Positions 47,868-56,196 of a DNA stretch of 64,000 nucleotides are shown here, piece after piece. The position numbers were made by a program, and so were the translations under genes. The first letter of the stretch is position 1, and each line of letters opens with the position of its first letter. This stretch comes from Tepidicella xavieri (GTDB lineage Bacteria > Pseudomonadota > Gammaproteobacteria > Burkholderiales > Burkholderiaceae_C): assembly GCF_004363315.1 (NCBI RefSeq), contig NZ_SNYL01000007.1, forward strand, positions 1-64,000, read 5' to 3'. The notes below the pieces were generated by a model that was not told the origin of the DNA, did no database searches, and was given only the letters and a program-made list of their open reading frames with translations.

Positions 47868-49030
47868 AGCGCGCGCTCCCCTGGATCGGTTGGTGGGCGG
47901 GGCTGGCGCTGCTGGCCGGTTGCGCCGGCACGCCATCGGGCGACGGCGTGGCCCGTTACGATGAACCCACCCGCCAGTGGGTGACCGATCCGGCGTATTA
48001 CCTGCAGTCGGTCAGCGGGCACCTGGCCGTGATGCGTGCGGCACGCCCGGTGACCGATTGGCTGGCCGACCCCGATACCCCCGAGCGTCTGCGCCAGCGG
48101 CTGGTCTTGGCGCAGTCCATCCGCGCCTTTGCCGCCGATGTGCTGCACCTGCCCCGCAATGCCAGCTACACCCGCTACGCCGATCTGCAACGCCGCGCCG
48201 TGGTCTGGAATGTGGTGGCCGCGCCGCCCCATGCGCTGGCCTTGCACGCCTGGTGCTTCCCGGTGGCCGGCTGCATGGGGTACAAGGGGTTTTACGACGA
48301 AGCCGCCGCGCGGGCCTTTGCGGCCGGCTTGCCCGACCGTTGGGACGTGGGCGTGTACCCGGTGCCGGCCTATTCCACCCTGGGCTGGACCAACTGGCTG
48401 GGCGGCGATCCTTTGCTCAACACCTTCATCCACCTGCCGGACGGGGAACTGGCCCGGCTCATCTTCCATGAGCTGGCCCACCAACTGGTGTATGTGGCCG
48501 GCGACACGGCCTTCAACGAATCCTTTGCCACGGCGGTGGAGCGCATCGGCGGCACCCTGTGGCTGGCACAGGCAGCGAGTGAAGAGGCCCGGGCCGCTTA
48601 CCGGGTTTTCGACGAGCGCCGCCAGGCTTTTCGCGCCTTGACCCGTCAGACGCGCGACGCCTTGCAGGCGCTGTACACCCAGGCGGCCCAGGAGGGTTGG
48701 CCCGCCGGGCGCACCGATGCGGAAAAAGCCCGGATCATCGAGGCATTTGGCCAACGCTACGAAACACTCAAGGCCGCATGGGACGGCTTTGCCGGCTACG
48801 ACGAATGGGTGAAGCAAGCCAACAACGCCTTGTTTGCCATTCAGGCCGCCTATGACGAGTGGGTGCCGGCATTCGAGGCGCTGTTCCATGAGCAGGGGCG
48901 GGACTTTGCCGCCTTTTACCGGGCCGTGCGTGAATTGGCCCGCCTGCCACGACCCCAGCGCGAAGCCCGGTTGCAGGGATTGGTCTCAGCCGCGGCGCTT
49001 CACTCCAGCGTGCCCACCAGATCGATGTAG
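47864..49030 (+). CDS. lipoprotein zinc aminopeptidase
   Basis: 388 aa. Lipobox LLAGC with Cys20 makes it an envelope lipoprotein. Zincin motif HELAHQ at 202-207 and third ligand Glu219 in FNESFATAVE are those of the bacterial aminopeptidase family PF10023 (COG4324). Catalytic features are complete. Translation is coupled to the molybdopterin oxidoreductase by ATGA overlap; a functional reason is not evident. The last 31 bp overlap the antisense acyl-CoA-binding gene. Confidence 0.85.
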   Translation: MKRALPWIGWWAGLALLAGCAGTPSGDGVARYDEPTRQWVTDPAYYLQSVSGHLAVMRAARPVTDWLADPDTPERLRQRLVLAQSIRAFAADVLHLPRNASYTRYADLQRRAVVWNVVAAPPHALALHAWCFPVAGCMGYKGFYDEAAARAFAAGLPDRWDVGVYPVPAYSTLGWTNWLGGDPLLNTFIHLPDGELARLIFHELAHQLVYVAGDTAFNESFATAVERIGGTLWLAQAASEEARAAYRVFDERRQAFRALTRQTRDALQALYTQAAQEGWPAGRTDAEKARIIEAFGQRYETLKAAWDGFAGYDEWVKQANNALFAIQAAYDEWVPAFEALFHEQGRDFAAFYRAVRELARLPRPQREARLQGLVSAAALHSSVPTRSM

Positions 49031-49263
49031 CGTTGCATCGCTTCTTCGGCGCTGAGCCCCTTGAGGGCGGCCCAGGCGTCCCACTTGGCGCGGCCCACCA
49101 GATCGCTGAAGCCGGGTTTGGTGGTGGCGTTGTCGCCCTCGGTGGCCTGCTTGTACAGCGCGTACAGCTTCAGCAGCGTGGCGTTGTCGGGCCGTTGGGT
49201 CAGGTCCTTGGTGGACGCCACGGCGGCTTCAAATGCGGCTTTCAGATCGGTGTCGGTCACCAT
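49000..49263 (-). CDS. acyl-CoA-binding protein
   Basis: 87 aa from the ATG at 49263, the usual ACBP size. Four-helix fold with the binding segment LLKLYALYKQATEGD and KPGFSDLVGRAKWDAWAALKGLS, including the Tyr, Lys and Trp residues that grip CoA and the acyl chain. ACBP is common in eukaryotes and scattered among bacteria, including betaproteobacteria. Cytosolic acyl-CoA pool former. Convergent with, and overlapping, the aminopeptidase gene. Confidence 0.93.
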   Translation of the reverse strand: MVTDTDLKAAFEAAVASTKDLTQRPDNATLLKLYALYKQATEGDNATTKPGFSDLVGRAKWDAWAALKGLSAEEAMQRYIDLVGTLE

Positions 49264-49434
49264 GCGGGCTCCTCTGAGTGAATGCATCCATCGGTTGAGG
49301 CGGCGGCCCGTTGGCCACCGGCGTACAGTCCCATTGTGCCCCCGAATGCTCGCCTCGGGCCGGCGCAGGGCGGGGCAGCTGTCAACTGGCCGATAATTGC
49401 AGCCTCTTTTCGCTCAGACGCCTTTTCTGCATTC

Positions 49435-50493
49435 ATGATCCTCGTCACTGGCGGCGCCGGCTTCATCGGCAGCAACTTCGTGCTCGACTGGCTTGCGCAG
49501 TCCAGCGAGCCCGTCCTCAACCTCGACAAGCTCACCTACGCCGGCAATCTGGAAAACCTCGCCAGCCTGCAGGGCGATGCGCGCCACGTGTTCGTGCAAG
49601 GCGACATGGGCGACCGGGCTTTGGTGGAGCGGCTGCTCGCCGAGCACCAGCCCCGCGCGGTGCTCAACTTCGCCGCCGAAAGCCATGTGGACCGCTCCAT
49701 CCATGGCCCGGAAGACTTCATCCAGACCAACATCGTCGGCACCTTCCGCCTGCTCGAAGCCGTGCGGGCCTATTGGTCGGCCTTGCCCGAAGCGAATAAA
49801 ACCGCCTTCCGCTTCCTGCACGTCAGCACCGACGAGGTCTATGGCACCCTGGGGCCCAACGATCCCCCGTTTGCCGAGACGAACCGCTACGAGCCCAACA
49901 GCCCCTACAGCGCCAGCAAGGCTGCGTCCGACCACCTGGTGCGCGCCTGGCACCACACCTACGGGCTGCCGGTGCTCACCACCAACTGCTCCAACAACTA
50001 CGGGCCGTATCACTTTCCGGAAAAACTCATCCCGCTGATGATCGTCAACGCCCTGGCCGGCAAACCGTTGCCCGTGTACGGCGACGGGCAGCAGGTGCGC
50101 GACTGGCTGTATGTGCGCGACCACTGCAGCGCCATCCGCCGCGTGCTGGAGGCCGGCCAGCCGGGGCAGACCTACAACATCGGCGGCTGGAACGAAAAGC
50201 CCAACCTGGAGATCGTGCGCACCATCTGCACGTTGCTCGATGAGCTGCGCCCCCGGGCCGACGGTCGCTCCTACCGCGAGCAGATCACCCATGTGGCCGA
50301 CCGCCCCGGCCACGACCGGCGCTACGCCATCGACGCCCGCAAGATCGAGCGCGAGCTGGGCTGGAAGCCCGCCGAAACCTTCGAGACCGGCATCCGCAAA
50401 ACCGTGCAGTGGTACCTCGACCACCCCGACTGGGTGCAGCGCGTGCAAAGCGGGGCGTATCGGGAGTGGGTGCAGAAGCAGTACGGCCGTTGA
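49435..50493 (+). CDS. rfbB: dTDP-glucose 4,6-dehydratase
   Basis: Second step of dTDP-L-rhamnose synthesis. 352 aa; NAD motif [11 protein letters not shown] at 5-15, STDEVYG, and YSASK catalytic Tyr/Lys. The ATG at 49435 starts right at the Rossmann strand; upstream codons are not family-like. A GATAAT sits at 49392-49397 in the 171-bp gap before it, without a good -35. The rest of the usual operon is broken: a toxin-antitoxin pair follows, then rfbD; rfbA and rfbC are not in the window. Confidence 0.97.
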   Translation: MILVTGGAGFIGSNFVLDWLAQSSEPVLNLDKLTYAGNLENLASLQGDARHVFVQGDMGDRALVERLLAEHQPRAVLNFAAESHVDRSIHGPEDFIQTNIVGTFRLLEAVRAYWSALPEANKTAFRFLHVSTDEVYGTLGPNDPPFAETNRYEPNSPYSASKAASDHLVRAWHHTYGLPVLTTNCSNNYGPYHFPEKLIPLMIVNALAGKPLPVYGDGQQVRDWLYVRDHCSAIRRVLEAGQPGQTYNIGGWNEKPNLEIVRTICTLLDELRPRADGRSYREQITHVADRPGHDRRYAIDARKIERELGWKPAETFETGIRKTVQWYLDHPDWVQRVQSGAYREWVQKQYGR

Positions 50494-50504
50494 GTTTGGC
50501 TGCT

Positions 50505-50543
50505 TTGACTGCGTCGCAGCCATTGATTACATTGAATGCAATG
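50505..50543 (+). promoter_or_regulatory. promoter and candidate operator of the FitAB module
   Basis: -35 TTGACT (50505-50510), 17-bp spacer, -10 TACATT (50528-50533). An inverted repeat CATTG / CAATG with a 4-base centre (50530-50543) overlaps the -10, the right place for autorepression by the ribbon-helix-helix antitoxin. The local sequence is visibly more AT-rich than its surroundings. Confidence 0.55.
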
Positions 50544-50577
50544 CAGTCGTCATGCCCCCCTCGGAGGTCTTCAACTC

Positions 50578-50835
50578 ATGGCCACACTCACCATACGCAA
50601 TCTGGACGAGCACCTCAAACGCAGCTTGCGGTTGCGCGCGGCCGTACATGGGCGCTCGATGGAGCAAGAAGCGCGCCTCATCCTGGCCGAAGCCCTGACC
50701 TCGGGTGAACTCACCCCGGATGGCGCCGCGTGGCTACAGCGGGTTCGCCAGCGTTTCCATGGGTTGGAGAGCGACGATTGGCGTGCGCCCCCGCGCCGTG
50801 AAAACGAGCGCGAATTGCCCCGTTTCGATGCATGA
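50578..50835 (+). CDS. FitA-like ribbon-helix-helix antitoxin
   Basis: 85 aa. The N-terminal MATLTIRNLDEHLKRSLRLRAAVHGRSMEQEAR is the Arc-like RHH DNA-binding motif of FitA/StbC antitoxins; the C-terminal 40 residues (from about 45) would wrap the toxin active site. GGAGG precedes the ATG at 50578. Overlaps the toxin gene by ATGA. Set between rfbB and rfbD, so it is an accessory insertion in the rhamnose operon. Confidence 0.88.
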   Translation: MATLTIRNLDEHLKRSLRLRAAVHGRSMEQEARLILAEALTSGELTPDGAAWLQRVRQRFHGLESDDWRAPPRRENERELPRFDA

Positions 50836-51272
50836 CCGAGCGCTACCTCCTTCATACCAATGTGGTGTCGGAATGGATGCGGCCTCAACCCCATCCAGCG
50901 GTGCTGGAGTGGGTGGCGCGGCAGACGCCAGACTGCCTTTACACCAGCGCCATCACCGTGGCCGACATCGAGGCTGGCCTGGCCCTGATGCCAGCCGGAC
51001 AACGGCAACGTGCCCTGCAGGCCGCCACCAGGACCATGTTCGCTCAAGACTTCGCCGGCCGCCTGTGGGCCTTCGATGTCGCCGCTGCACACATGTACCC
51101 CGTGGTCAAGGCTCAGCGCAGCCGCGCCGGGCAGCCGATTGGACATGCCGATGCCCAAATCGCTGCCCTGGCACTTTTGCATCAGGCCACGCTCGTGACT
51201 CGCAACGTCGCCGATTTCACGGGCATCGAAGGGCTCGATGTTCTCAACCCTTGGCTGCCCAATCCCGTATGA
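50832..51272 (+). CDS. FitB/VapC-like PIN-domain toxin with altered active site
   Basis: 146 aa. PIN nucleases need four acidic residues. Glu47 (VADIEAGL), Asp107 (GHADAQIAAL) and Asp128 (TRNVADF) are present, but the first, normally the Asp of DTN near the N-terminus, is His8 (LLHTNVVSEWM). The codon is CAT, one base from GAT. Loss of this metal ligand should weaken or abolish RNase activity. Translation is coupled to the antitoxin before it and to rfbD after it (ATGA at both ends). Confidence 0.88.
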   Translation: MTERYLLHTNVVSEWMRPQPHPAVLEWVARQTPDCLYTSAITVADIEAGLALMPAGQRQRALQAATRTMFAQDFAGRLWAFDVAAAHMYPVVKAQRSRAGQPIGHADAQIAALALLHQATLVTRNVADFTGIEGLDVLNPWLPNPV

Positions 51273-52219
51273 AAATCCTGCTTTTCGGAAAAAACGGCCA
51301 AGTCGGCTGGGAGCTGCAACGCAGCCTGGCGCCACTGGGCCACCTCATCGCGCTGGACCGCGATGGCCTGACGCCTCAACAAGCCGCCCAGCTACCCGCC
51401 TGGCAGGGGCTGCCCCCGCTGGAACACCCTTTGTGCGGCGACCTGACCGATTTGGTCGGCCTGGCGCGCACCGTTCATGCCGTGCGCCCGCACGTCGTCG
51501 TCAATGCCGCGGCCTACACCGCCGTAGACCGGGCCGAAACCGAACCCGAACTGGCCCGGCGCATCAATGCCGAAGCCCCCGGCGTGCTCGCGCAGGCCGC
51601 GCACGAGGTCGGCGCCTGGCTGGTGCATTACAGCACCGACTACGTCTTCAACGGCAGTGGCCACACACCTTGGCAGGAGGGCGATGCCACCGGCCCGCTC
51701 AACGTCTATGGCCTGACCAAACTCGAAGGCGAGCAACGCATTTTGCAAGCCGGCCGCCAGCACCTCATTTTCCGCACCAGCTGGGTCTATGGCGTGCGTG
51801 GCGGCAATTTTGCCAAGACCATGCTGCGGCTGGCCCGGGAGCGCGAGCGCCTGAGCGTGGTGGACGACCAGTTCGGCGCCCCCACCGGGGCCGATCTGAT
51901 TGCCGACGTCACCGCCCATGCCGTGCGTCAAGTGCTGCGGACCGGCCAAGGGCAGGGCACTTACCACCTCGCCGCTGGCGGAGAGACCTCCTGGCACGGC
52001 TACGCCCAGTTCGCCATCGAACGGGCGCGCCAGCTTCACCCCCAGGCCGGATGGCGCGTCCAGGCCATCGACCCCGTGCCCAGCAACGCCTTTCCCACGC
52101 CCGCCTGCCGCCCGCACAATTCCCGGCTCGACACCGCCTTGCTGCAAGCCACGTTCGGTCTGCACCTGCCCGCCTGGCAGCAGGGGGTGGAGCGGTTGTT
52201 GGCGGCGATGCCGGACTGA
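51269..52219 (+). CDS. rfbD: dTDP-4-dehydrorhamnose reductase
   Basis: Last step of dTDP-L-rhamnose synthesis. 316 aa; NADPH motif GKNGQVGWEL at 7-16, NAAAYTAVDRAE, YSTDYVFNG and YGLTKLEGE with the catalytic Tyr/Lys. The ATG overlaps the toxin stop codon, so its translation depends on the toxin gene being translated. It ends the operon; metK is convergent after 68 bp. Confidence 0.96.
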   Translation: MKILLFGKNGQVGWELQRSLAPLGHLIALDRDGLTPQQAAQLPAWQGLPPLEHPLCGDLTDLVGLARTVHAVRPHVVVNAAAYTAVDRAETEPELARRINAEAPGVLAQAAHEVGAWLVHYSTDYVFNGSGHTPWQEGDATGPLNVYGLTKLEGEQRILQAGRQHLIFRTSWVYGVRGGNFAKTMLRLARERERLSVVDDQFGAPTGADLIADVTAHAVRQVLRTGQGQGTYHLAAGGETSWHGYAQFAIERARQLHPQAGWRVQAIDPVPSNAFPTPACRPHNSRLDTALLQATFGLHLPAWQQGVERLLAAMPD

Positions 52220-52287
52220 GGGCCAGCGGATAGGGGCCAGGGTGCGCAGATGCCTCATCCCTTTGGCCTCTCAGCCCCTTGACCGCT

Positions 52288-53469
52288 TCACTGCAAACCC
52301 GCCAGGTCGCGCAGCACCTGCACCTTGTCCGTCCGTTCCCAGGTGAATTCGGGCTCGTCGCGGCCGAAGTGGCCGTAGGCGGCGGTCTTGCTGTAGATCG
52401 GGCGCAGCAGGTCCAGCATTTGGATGATGCCCTTGGGTCGCAGGTCGAACACCTCACCCACGATCTTGGCGATTTTCTCGTCTGGGATGACGCCGGTGCC
52501 TTCGGTGTAGACGGTGACGTTGATCGGCCGCGCCACGCCGATGGCGTAGCTCACCTGGATTTGGCACTGCCGCGCCAGGCCGGCAGCGACGATGTTTTTG
52601 GCGACGTAGCGCGCGGCGTAGGCGGCGGAGCGGTCGACCTTGGTCGGGTCCTTGCCGCTGAAGGCGCCGCCGCCGTGCGGGCAGGCGCCGCCGTAGGTGT
52701 CCACGATGATCTTGCGCCCGGTCAGGCCGCAGTCGCCCTGCGGGCCGCCGATGACGAAGCGCCCGGTCGGGTTGATCAAGTAGCGCGTCTCATGCAGCCA
52801 TTCCTTGGGCAGCACTGGCTTGATGATTTCCTCGATGCAGGCCTCGATGAATTCGGGCTTCATGTGCTTGCCGTCGCTCATCTCGGGGCTGTGCTGGCTG
52901 GACAGCACCACGGTGTCGATGCTGTGCGGGCGGCCATCGACGTAGCGCATCGTGATCTGGCTCTTGGCGTCGGGGCGCAGGAACGGCAGGCGGCCGTCCT
53001 TGCGCAGTTGCGCCTGGCGCTCGACGATGCGGTGCGCGTAGTAGATGGGGGCGGGCATCAGCTCGGGCGTCTCGTCGCAGGCGTAGCCAAACATCAAACC
53101 TTGGTCGCCGGCTCCGGTGTTGAGGTAGTCGTCGCTGGCGTGATCCACGCCCTGCGCGATGTCGTTGCTCTGCTTGTCGTAGGCCACCAGCACCGCGCAG
53201 CCCTTGTAGTCGATGCCGTACTCGGTGTTGTCGTAGCCGATGCGCTTGATGGTGTCGCGCGCGACCTGGATGTAGTCCACGTGCGCGTTGGTGGTGATTT
53301 CGCCCGCCAGCACCACCAGGCCGGTGTTGCACAGCGTCTCAGCGGCCACGCGGCTGCGCGGGTCCTGATCGAAGATGGCGTCGAGGATGGCATCGGAAAT
53401 CTGGTCGGCCACTTTGTCCGGGTGGCCTTCGGACACCGATTCGCTGGTGAAGAGGAAATCGTTCGCCAT
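52288..53469 (-). CDS. metK: S-adenosylmethionine synthase
   Basis: Makes SAM from methionine and ATP. 393 aa, starting [26 protein letters not shown]; hexapeptide GAGDQG and the P-loop-like [22 protein letters not shown] are intact. AAGGAGTG lies 8 bases before the ATG. The gap upstream (136 bp to the divergent acyltransferase) has a GC hairpin near the ribosome site but no recognised SAM riboswitch. Supplies the SAM whose product SAH is sensed at ahcY. Confidence 0.98.
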   Translation of the reverse strand: MANDFLFTSESVSEGHPDKVADQISDAILDAIFDQDPRSRVAAETLCNTGLVVLAGEITTNAHVDYIQVARDTIKRIGYDNTEYGIDYKGCAVLVAYDKQSNDIAQGVDHASDDYLNTGAGDQGLMFGYACDETPELMPAPIYYAHRIVERQAQLRKDGRLPFLRPDAKSQITMRYVDGRPHSIDTVVLSSQHSPEMSDGKHMKPEFIEACIEEIIKPVLPKEWLHETRYLINPTGRFVIGGPQGDCGLTGRKIIVDTYGGACPHGGGAFSGKDPTKVDRSAAYAARYVAKNIVAAGLARQCQIQVSYAIGVARPINVTVYTEGTGVIPDEKIAKIVGEVFDLRPKGIIQMLDLLRPIYSKTAAYGHFGRDEPEFTWERTDKVQVLRDLAGLQ

Positions 53470-53491
53470 TTGAATACACTCCTTGAAAATG

Positions 53492-53511
53492 TGCCTGGCG
53501 GTCGCCGGGCA
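53492..53511 (-). other. hairpin in the metK leader
   Basis: Near-perfect 9-bp inverted repeat (TGCCTGGCG / CGCCGGGCA on the plus strand, one mismatch on the RNA strand) about 8 nt upstream of the metK ribosome site. Further up on the same strand a 24-codon frame (53607-53533, MRTTDYNECIAEL...) begins with a codon sharing the CATG of the divergent gene start. Whether either is functional is unknown. Confidence 0.35.
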
Positions 53512-53605
53512 TGAAGTGCTATGGCGAACGCTTTAGCTGAATTTGTGAATCGCCCGCAAGTTGTTCAGTAACTCGGCGATGCATTCATTGTAATCTGTCG
53601 TTCGC

Positions 53606-54457
53606 ATGCTGTTGCTGTTCAGGGTTTTGGGGCGCTTTCCGCTGCCGATGTTGCACGCGCTGGGCTGGGCGCTGGGTTGGCTGGTGTGGCTGCTGGTGCC
53701 GGCGTACCGGCGGCGCTGGCGCGAGCACACGGCGCTGGCCGGGCTCTCCGCCAGGCAGTGTCGGCAGTCGGTGGGCGAGGCGGGCAAGCAGGTGCTGGAA
53801 CTGCCGCGCCTGTGGTTCGGCCCGCCGGTGCGGGTGGGCTGGGAAGGGGCCGCGCACATCGAAGCGGCCCTGGCCCGCGGTCAGGGGATGCTCTTTCTGA
53901 CCCCTCACATGGGCTGCTTCGAAGTGACGGCGCAGGCTTATGCGCAGCGCTTCGGGCACCTCAAGCCCATGACGGTGCTGTTTCGGCCGCCGCGCAAGCG
54001 GGCACTGGCGCCGGTCTTGGAAGCGGCGCGCAACCGGCCCGGCATGGCCTCGGCGCCGGCCACGCTGCGTGGCGTGCGGCAGCTCATCGGGGCACTGCGG
54101 CGTGGGGAGGCGGTGGGGCTGCTGCCCGATCAGGTGCCGCCCGATGGCATGGGGGTGTGGGCGCCGTTTTGGGGCCGTCCTGCCTATACCATGACGCTGT
54201 CCGGACGGTTTGCCCAGGTCGAGGGCACGCAAGTGTTGCTGGCCTGGGGCGAGCGCTTGCCTGGTGGGCGTGGCTTCGTGGTGCATGTGCAGCCTTGGGC
54301 GGCGGTGATGGATGAGCCTTTGGCCGAGCGCAGCGACGACATCGCCGCGCAAATGAATCGGGCGATGGAAGCCTTGATCCGGCAATGCCCGCAGCAGTAC
54401 CTCTGGGGCTATGCCCGTTTCAAAGGCCCCCGCTCGGGCGATTCCCCAGCCGCTTGA
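53606..54457 (+). CDS. LpxL/HtrB-type lipid A acyltransferase
   Basis: 283 aa. One N-terminal membrane helix (about 13-31), then the acyltransferase HX4E motif as HMGCFE at about 111, FRPPRKRALAPVLEAAR and LLPDQVPPDGMGVWAPFWGRPAYT. These enzymes add a secondary acyl chain to lipid A or its precursor on the inner leaflet. Divergent from metK. Lauroyl or myristoyl preference cannot be told. Confidence 0.9.
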   Translation: MLLLFRVLGRFPLPMLHALGWALGWLVWLLVPAYRRRWREHTALAGLSARQCRQSVGEAGKQVLELPRLWFGPPVRVGWEGAAHIEAALARGQGMLFLTPHMGCFEVTAQAYAQRFGHLKPMTVLFRPPRKRALAPVLEAARNRPGMASAPATLRGVRQLIGALRRGEAVGLLPDQVPPDGMGVWAPFWGRPAYTMTLSGRFAQVEGTQVLLAWGERLPGGRGFVVHVQPWAAVMDEPLAERSDDIAAQMNRAMEALIRQCPQQYLWGYARFKGPRSGDSPAA

Positions 54458-54471
54458 GACGCTGGCGCGGC

Positions 54472-55398
54472 TCAGGAGGCCGGTCTAGTGGGCAATTGGG
54501 CGGCGATGTATTCGCGCACCGCCTGTGGCGCTTCATGCAGCAGCCAGTGCGAGGCGCCGGACAGCCGCTCGATGCGCAGATCGGGCACGTAGGCATCGAG
54601 TCCCTCCAGCAGCCCGGGCAGCAGCGCTGGGTCATTCATGCCCCAGAGCACGCGCGTGGGCACCGGCACGTGGAGCAAGGCTGGGGGCAGCGTCGCGGGC
54701 AACAGCGAGCCTTCGGGGCCGGGTGGGCGCAGGGGCGAGGCCCGGTAGTAGTTGAGCGGCCCCTCCAGCCCCTGGCCCCACACGGCCCGATAACGGGCGC
54801 GCACGGCATCCGTGAGCCAGCCGGGCGCGCCTTGGTGCCCCGGCGGCGTGAAAAATGCCCACAAGCGGCGGTAGTCGTCCGCGGCCAGCAGGGTGGCCGC
54901 ATCCGGCCGGATCAGGAAATTCATGTAGGCGCTGGCGGCCTGCTGCGCAGGAGACTGGCGCAACTCGCGCAGCAAGGTGCCGGGATGCGGGGCATTGAGG
55001 ATGATGAGTCGCTCCATGAGCGACGGGTGCGTGGCGGCCAGGTTCCAGGCCAGGGCGCCGCCCCAGTCGTGGGCCACGAGGGCGGCCAGACGGCCGGGGT
55101 GAGAGGCATTTGCCGTTTCCAGCGCGATGAGGGCTCGCAGGTCTTCGACGAGCGCTTGGGCGCGGTAGGCCGACGGATCGTTCGGCGCGCTGGAGCCGCC
55201 ATAGCCGCGAAGGTGAGGCGCGATGCAGCGATAGCCGCCATGCGCGGGGTCGGCGAAATGCTCCAGCAATGCATCCCACACGAATGCCCCTTCCGGGAAG
55301 CCGTGCAAAAACATCAGCACCGGACGCCCAGGTTCGCCGCACACGCGGCAGTTGAGATGGATGCGGTGGGGCAGGGCGACGGTGCGGGTCTGGATCAT
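54472..55398 (-). CDS. alpha/beta hydrolase, epoxide hydrolase-like
   Basis: 308 aa. HGFPEGAFVWD (oxyanion HGxP), nucleophile elbow in AHDWGGAL where the nucleophile is Asp not Ser, and a C-terminal catalytic His in GASHWLLHEAP. Asp nucleophile plus HGxP is the pattern of soluble epoxide hydrolases and haloalkane dehalogenases. Cytoplasmic. Lies 8 bp after engB on the same strand; the start at 55398 gives the family-like MIQTRTVALPHRIHLNCR. Confidence 0.88.
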   Translation of the reverse strand: MIQTRTVALPHRIHLNCRVCGEPGRPVLMFLHGFPEGAFVWDALLEHFADPAHGGYRCIAPHLRGYGGSSAPNDPSAYRAQALVEDLRALIALETANASHPGRLAALVAHDWGGALAWNLAATHPSLMERLIILNAPHPGTLLRELRQSPAQQAASAYMNFLIRPDAATLLAADDYRRLWAFFTPPGHQGAPGWLTDAVRARYRAVWGQGLEGPLNYYRASPLRPPGPEGSLLPATLPPALLHVPVPTRVLWGMNDPALLPGLLEGLDAYVPDLRIERLSGASHWLLHEAPQAVREYIAAQLPTRPAS

Positions 55399-55406
55399 CG
55401 GCGGGC

Positions 55407-56090
55407 TCAGGCAGGCGGTGGGTCGGCGGGCGGGGCGGTGGGGTGCGCCCAGGTCCACAAGGTCAGGGCCACTTCGTCCACGCCCTGCTTTTTCAGGGCC
55501 GAGAACAGTTTCGCTTCCCCACCGCTGGTTTGCAGTCGCGCAATCGACAGGGCCTTGGCCGCTTCGCTGCGGCTGAGCTTGTCCGCCTTGGTGAGCAGCA
55601 CCAGAAAGTCCAGCCCTTGCTCCACCCGGGGGCGGATGATTTCCAACAGGGCTTCGTCGAGTTCCGTCAGGCCCAGGCGGGGGTCGCACAACAGCACGAC
55701 GCCACGCAGATTGGGGCGGCTGACCAGGTAATTGGCCATGACTTGTTGCCAGCGCCGCTTGGCCTCCTGGGGCACGGCGGCGTAGCCGTAGCCGGGCAGA
55801 TCGGCCAGCACGGCATCGGTCTGGCCGTGGCGGCCCAGGGCAAACAGGTTGATGCTCTGGGTGCGCCCCGGGGTCTTGGAGGCGAAGGCCAGCCGTTTTT
55901 GTTGCGTCAGCGTGTTGATGCAGGTGGATTTGCCGGCATTCGATCGCCCGACGAAGGCAATCTCCGGCACGTCCAGCGCCGGCAGGTGGTGCAACTGCGG
56001 CGCTTCGGTGAGGAAGCGGGCGGTGTGCAGCCAGGCATGGGCCGTTTTGATGAGGGAGGCGGCCGTCTCGGCCGGGGTATTCGGAATCAT
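55407..56090 (-). CDS. engB: ribosome biogenesis GTPase EngB (YihA/YsxC)
   Basis: 227 aa. G1 GRSNAGKST, switch I TPGRTQ, G3 DLPGYG and G4 TKAD are in order; small GTPase needed for late 50S assembly and often essential. The ATG at 56090 gives MIPNTPAETAASLIKTA. Divergent from the cytochrome c4 gene; engB beside a diheme cytochrome c4 is a common proteobacterial arrangement. Confidence 0.95.
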   Translation of the reverse strand: MIPNTPAETAASLIKTAHAWLHTARFLTEAPQLHHLPALDVPEIAFVGRSNAGKSTCINTLTQQKRLAFASKTPGRTQSINLFALGRHGQTDAVLADLPGYGYAAVPQEAKRRWQQVMANYLVSRPNLRGVVLLCDPRLGLTELDEALLEIIRPRVEQGLDFLVLLTKADKLSRSEAAKALSIARLQTSGGEAKLFSALKKQGVDEVALTLWTWAHPTAPPADPPPA

Positions 56091-56196
56091 GTGGCGGGGT
56101 GGGGTGATCCGGCATTGTAAAATCCTGCTCGCCGTACCTGGATCCCGCGCGATTGCAGGTGCCCTTCGTTGTCCCCCGTCGACCACTGCACACGAA

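Noticed and set aside
52220-52287. Bidirectional terminator between rfbD and metK
   Set aside because: Only an imperfect GGCCAGGG / CCCTTTGGCC pairing without T runs was found.
53470-53605. SAM riboswitch in the metK leader
   Set aside because: I looked for SAM-I, SAM-II and SAM/SAH core motifs and found none; only a simple hairpin is visible.
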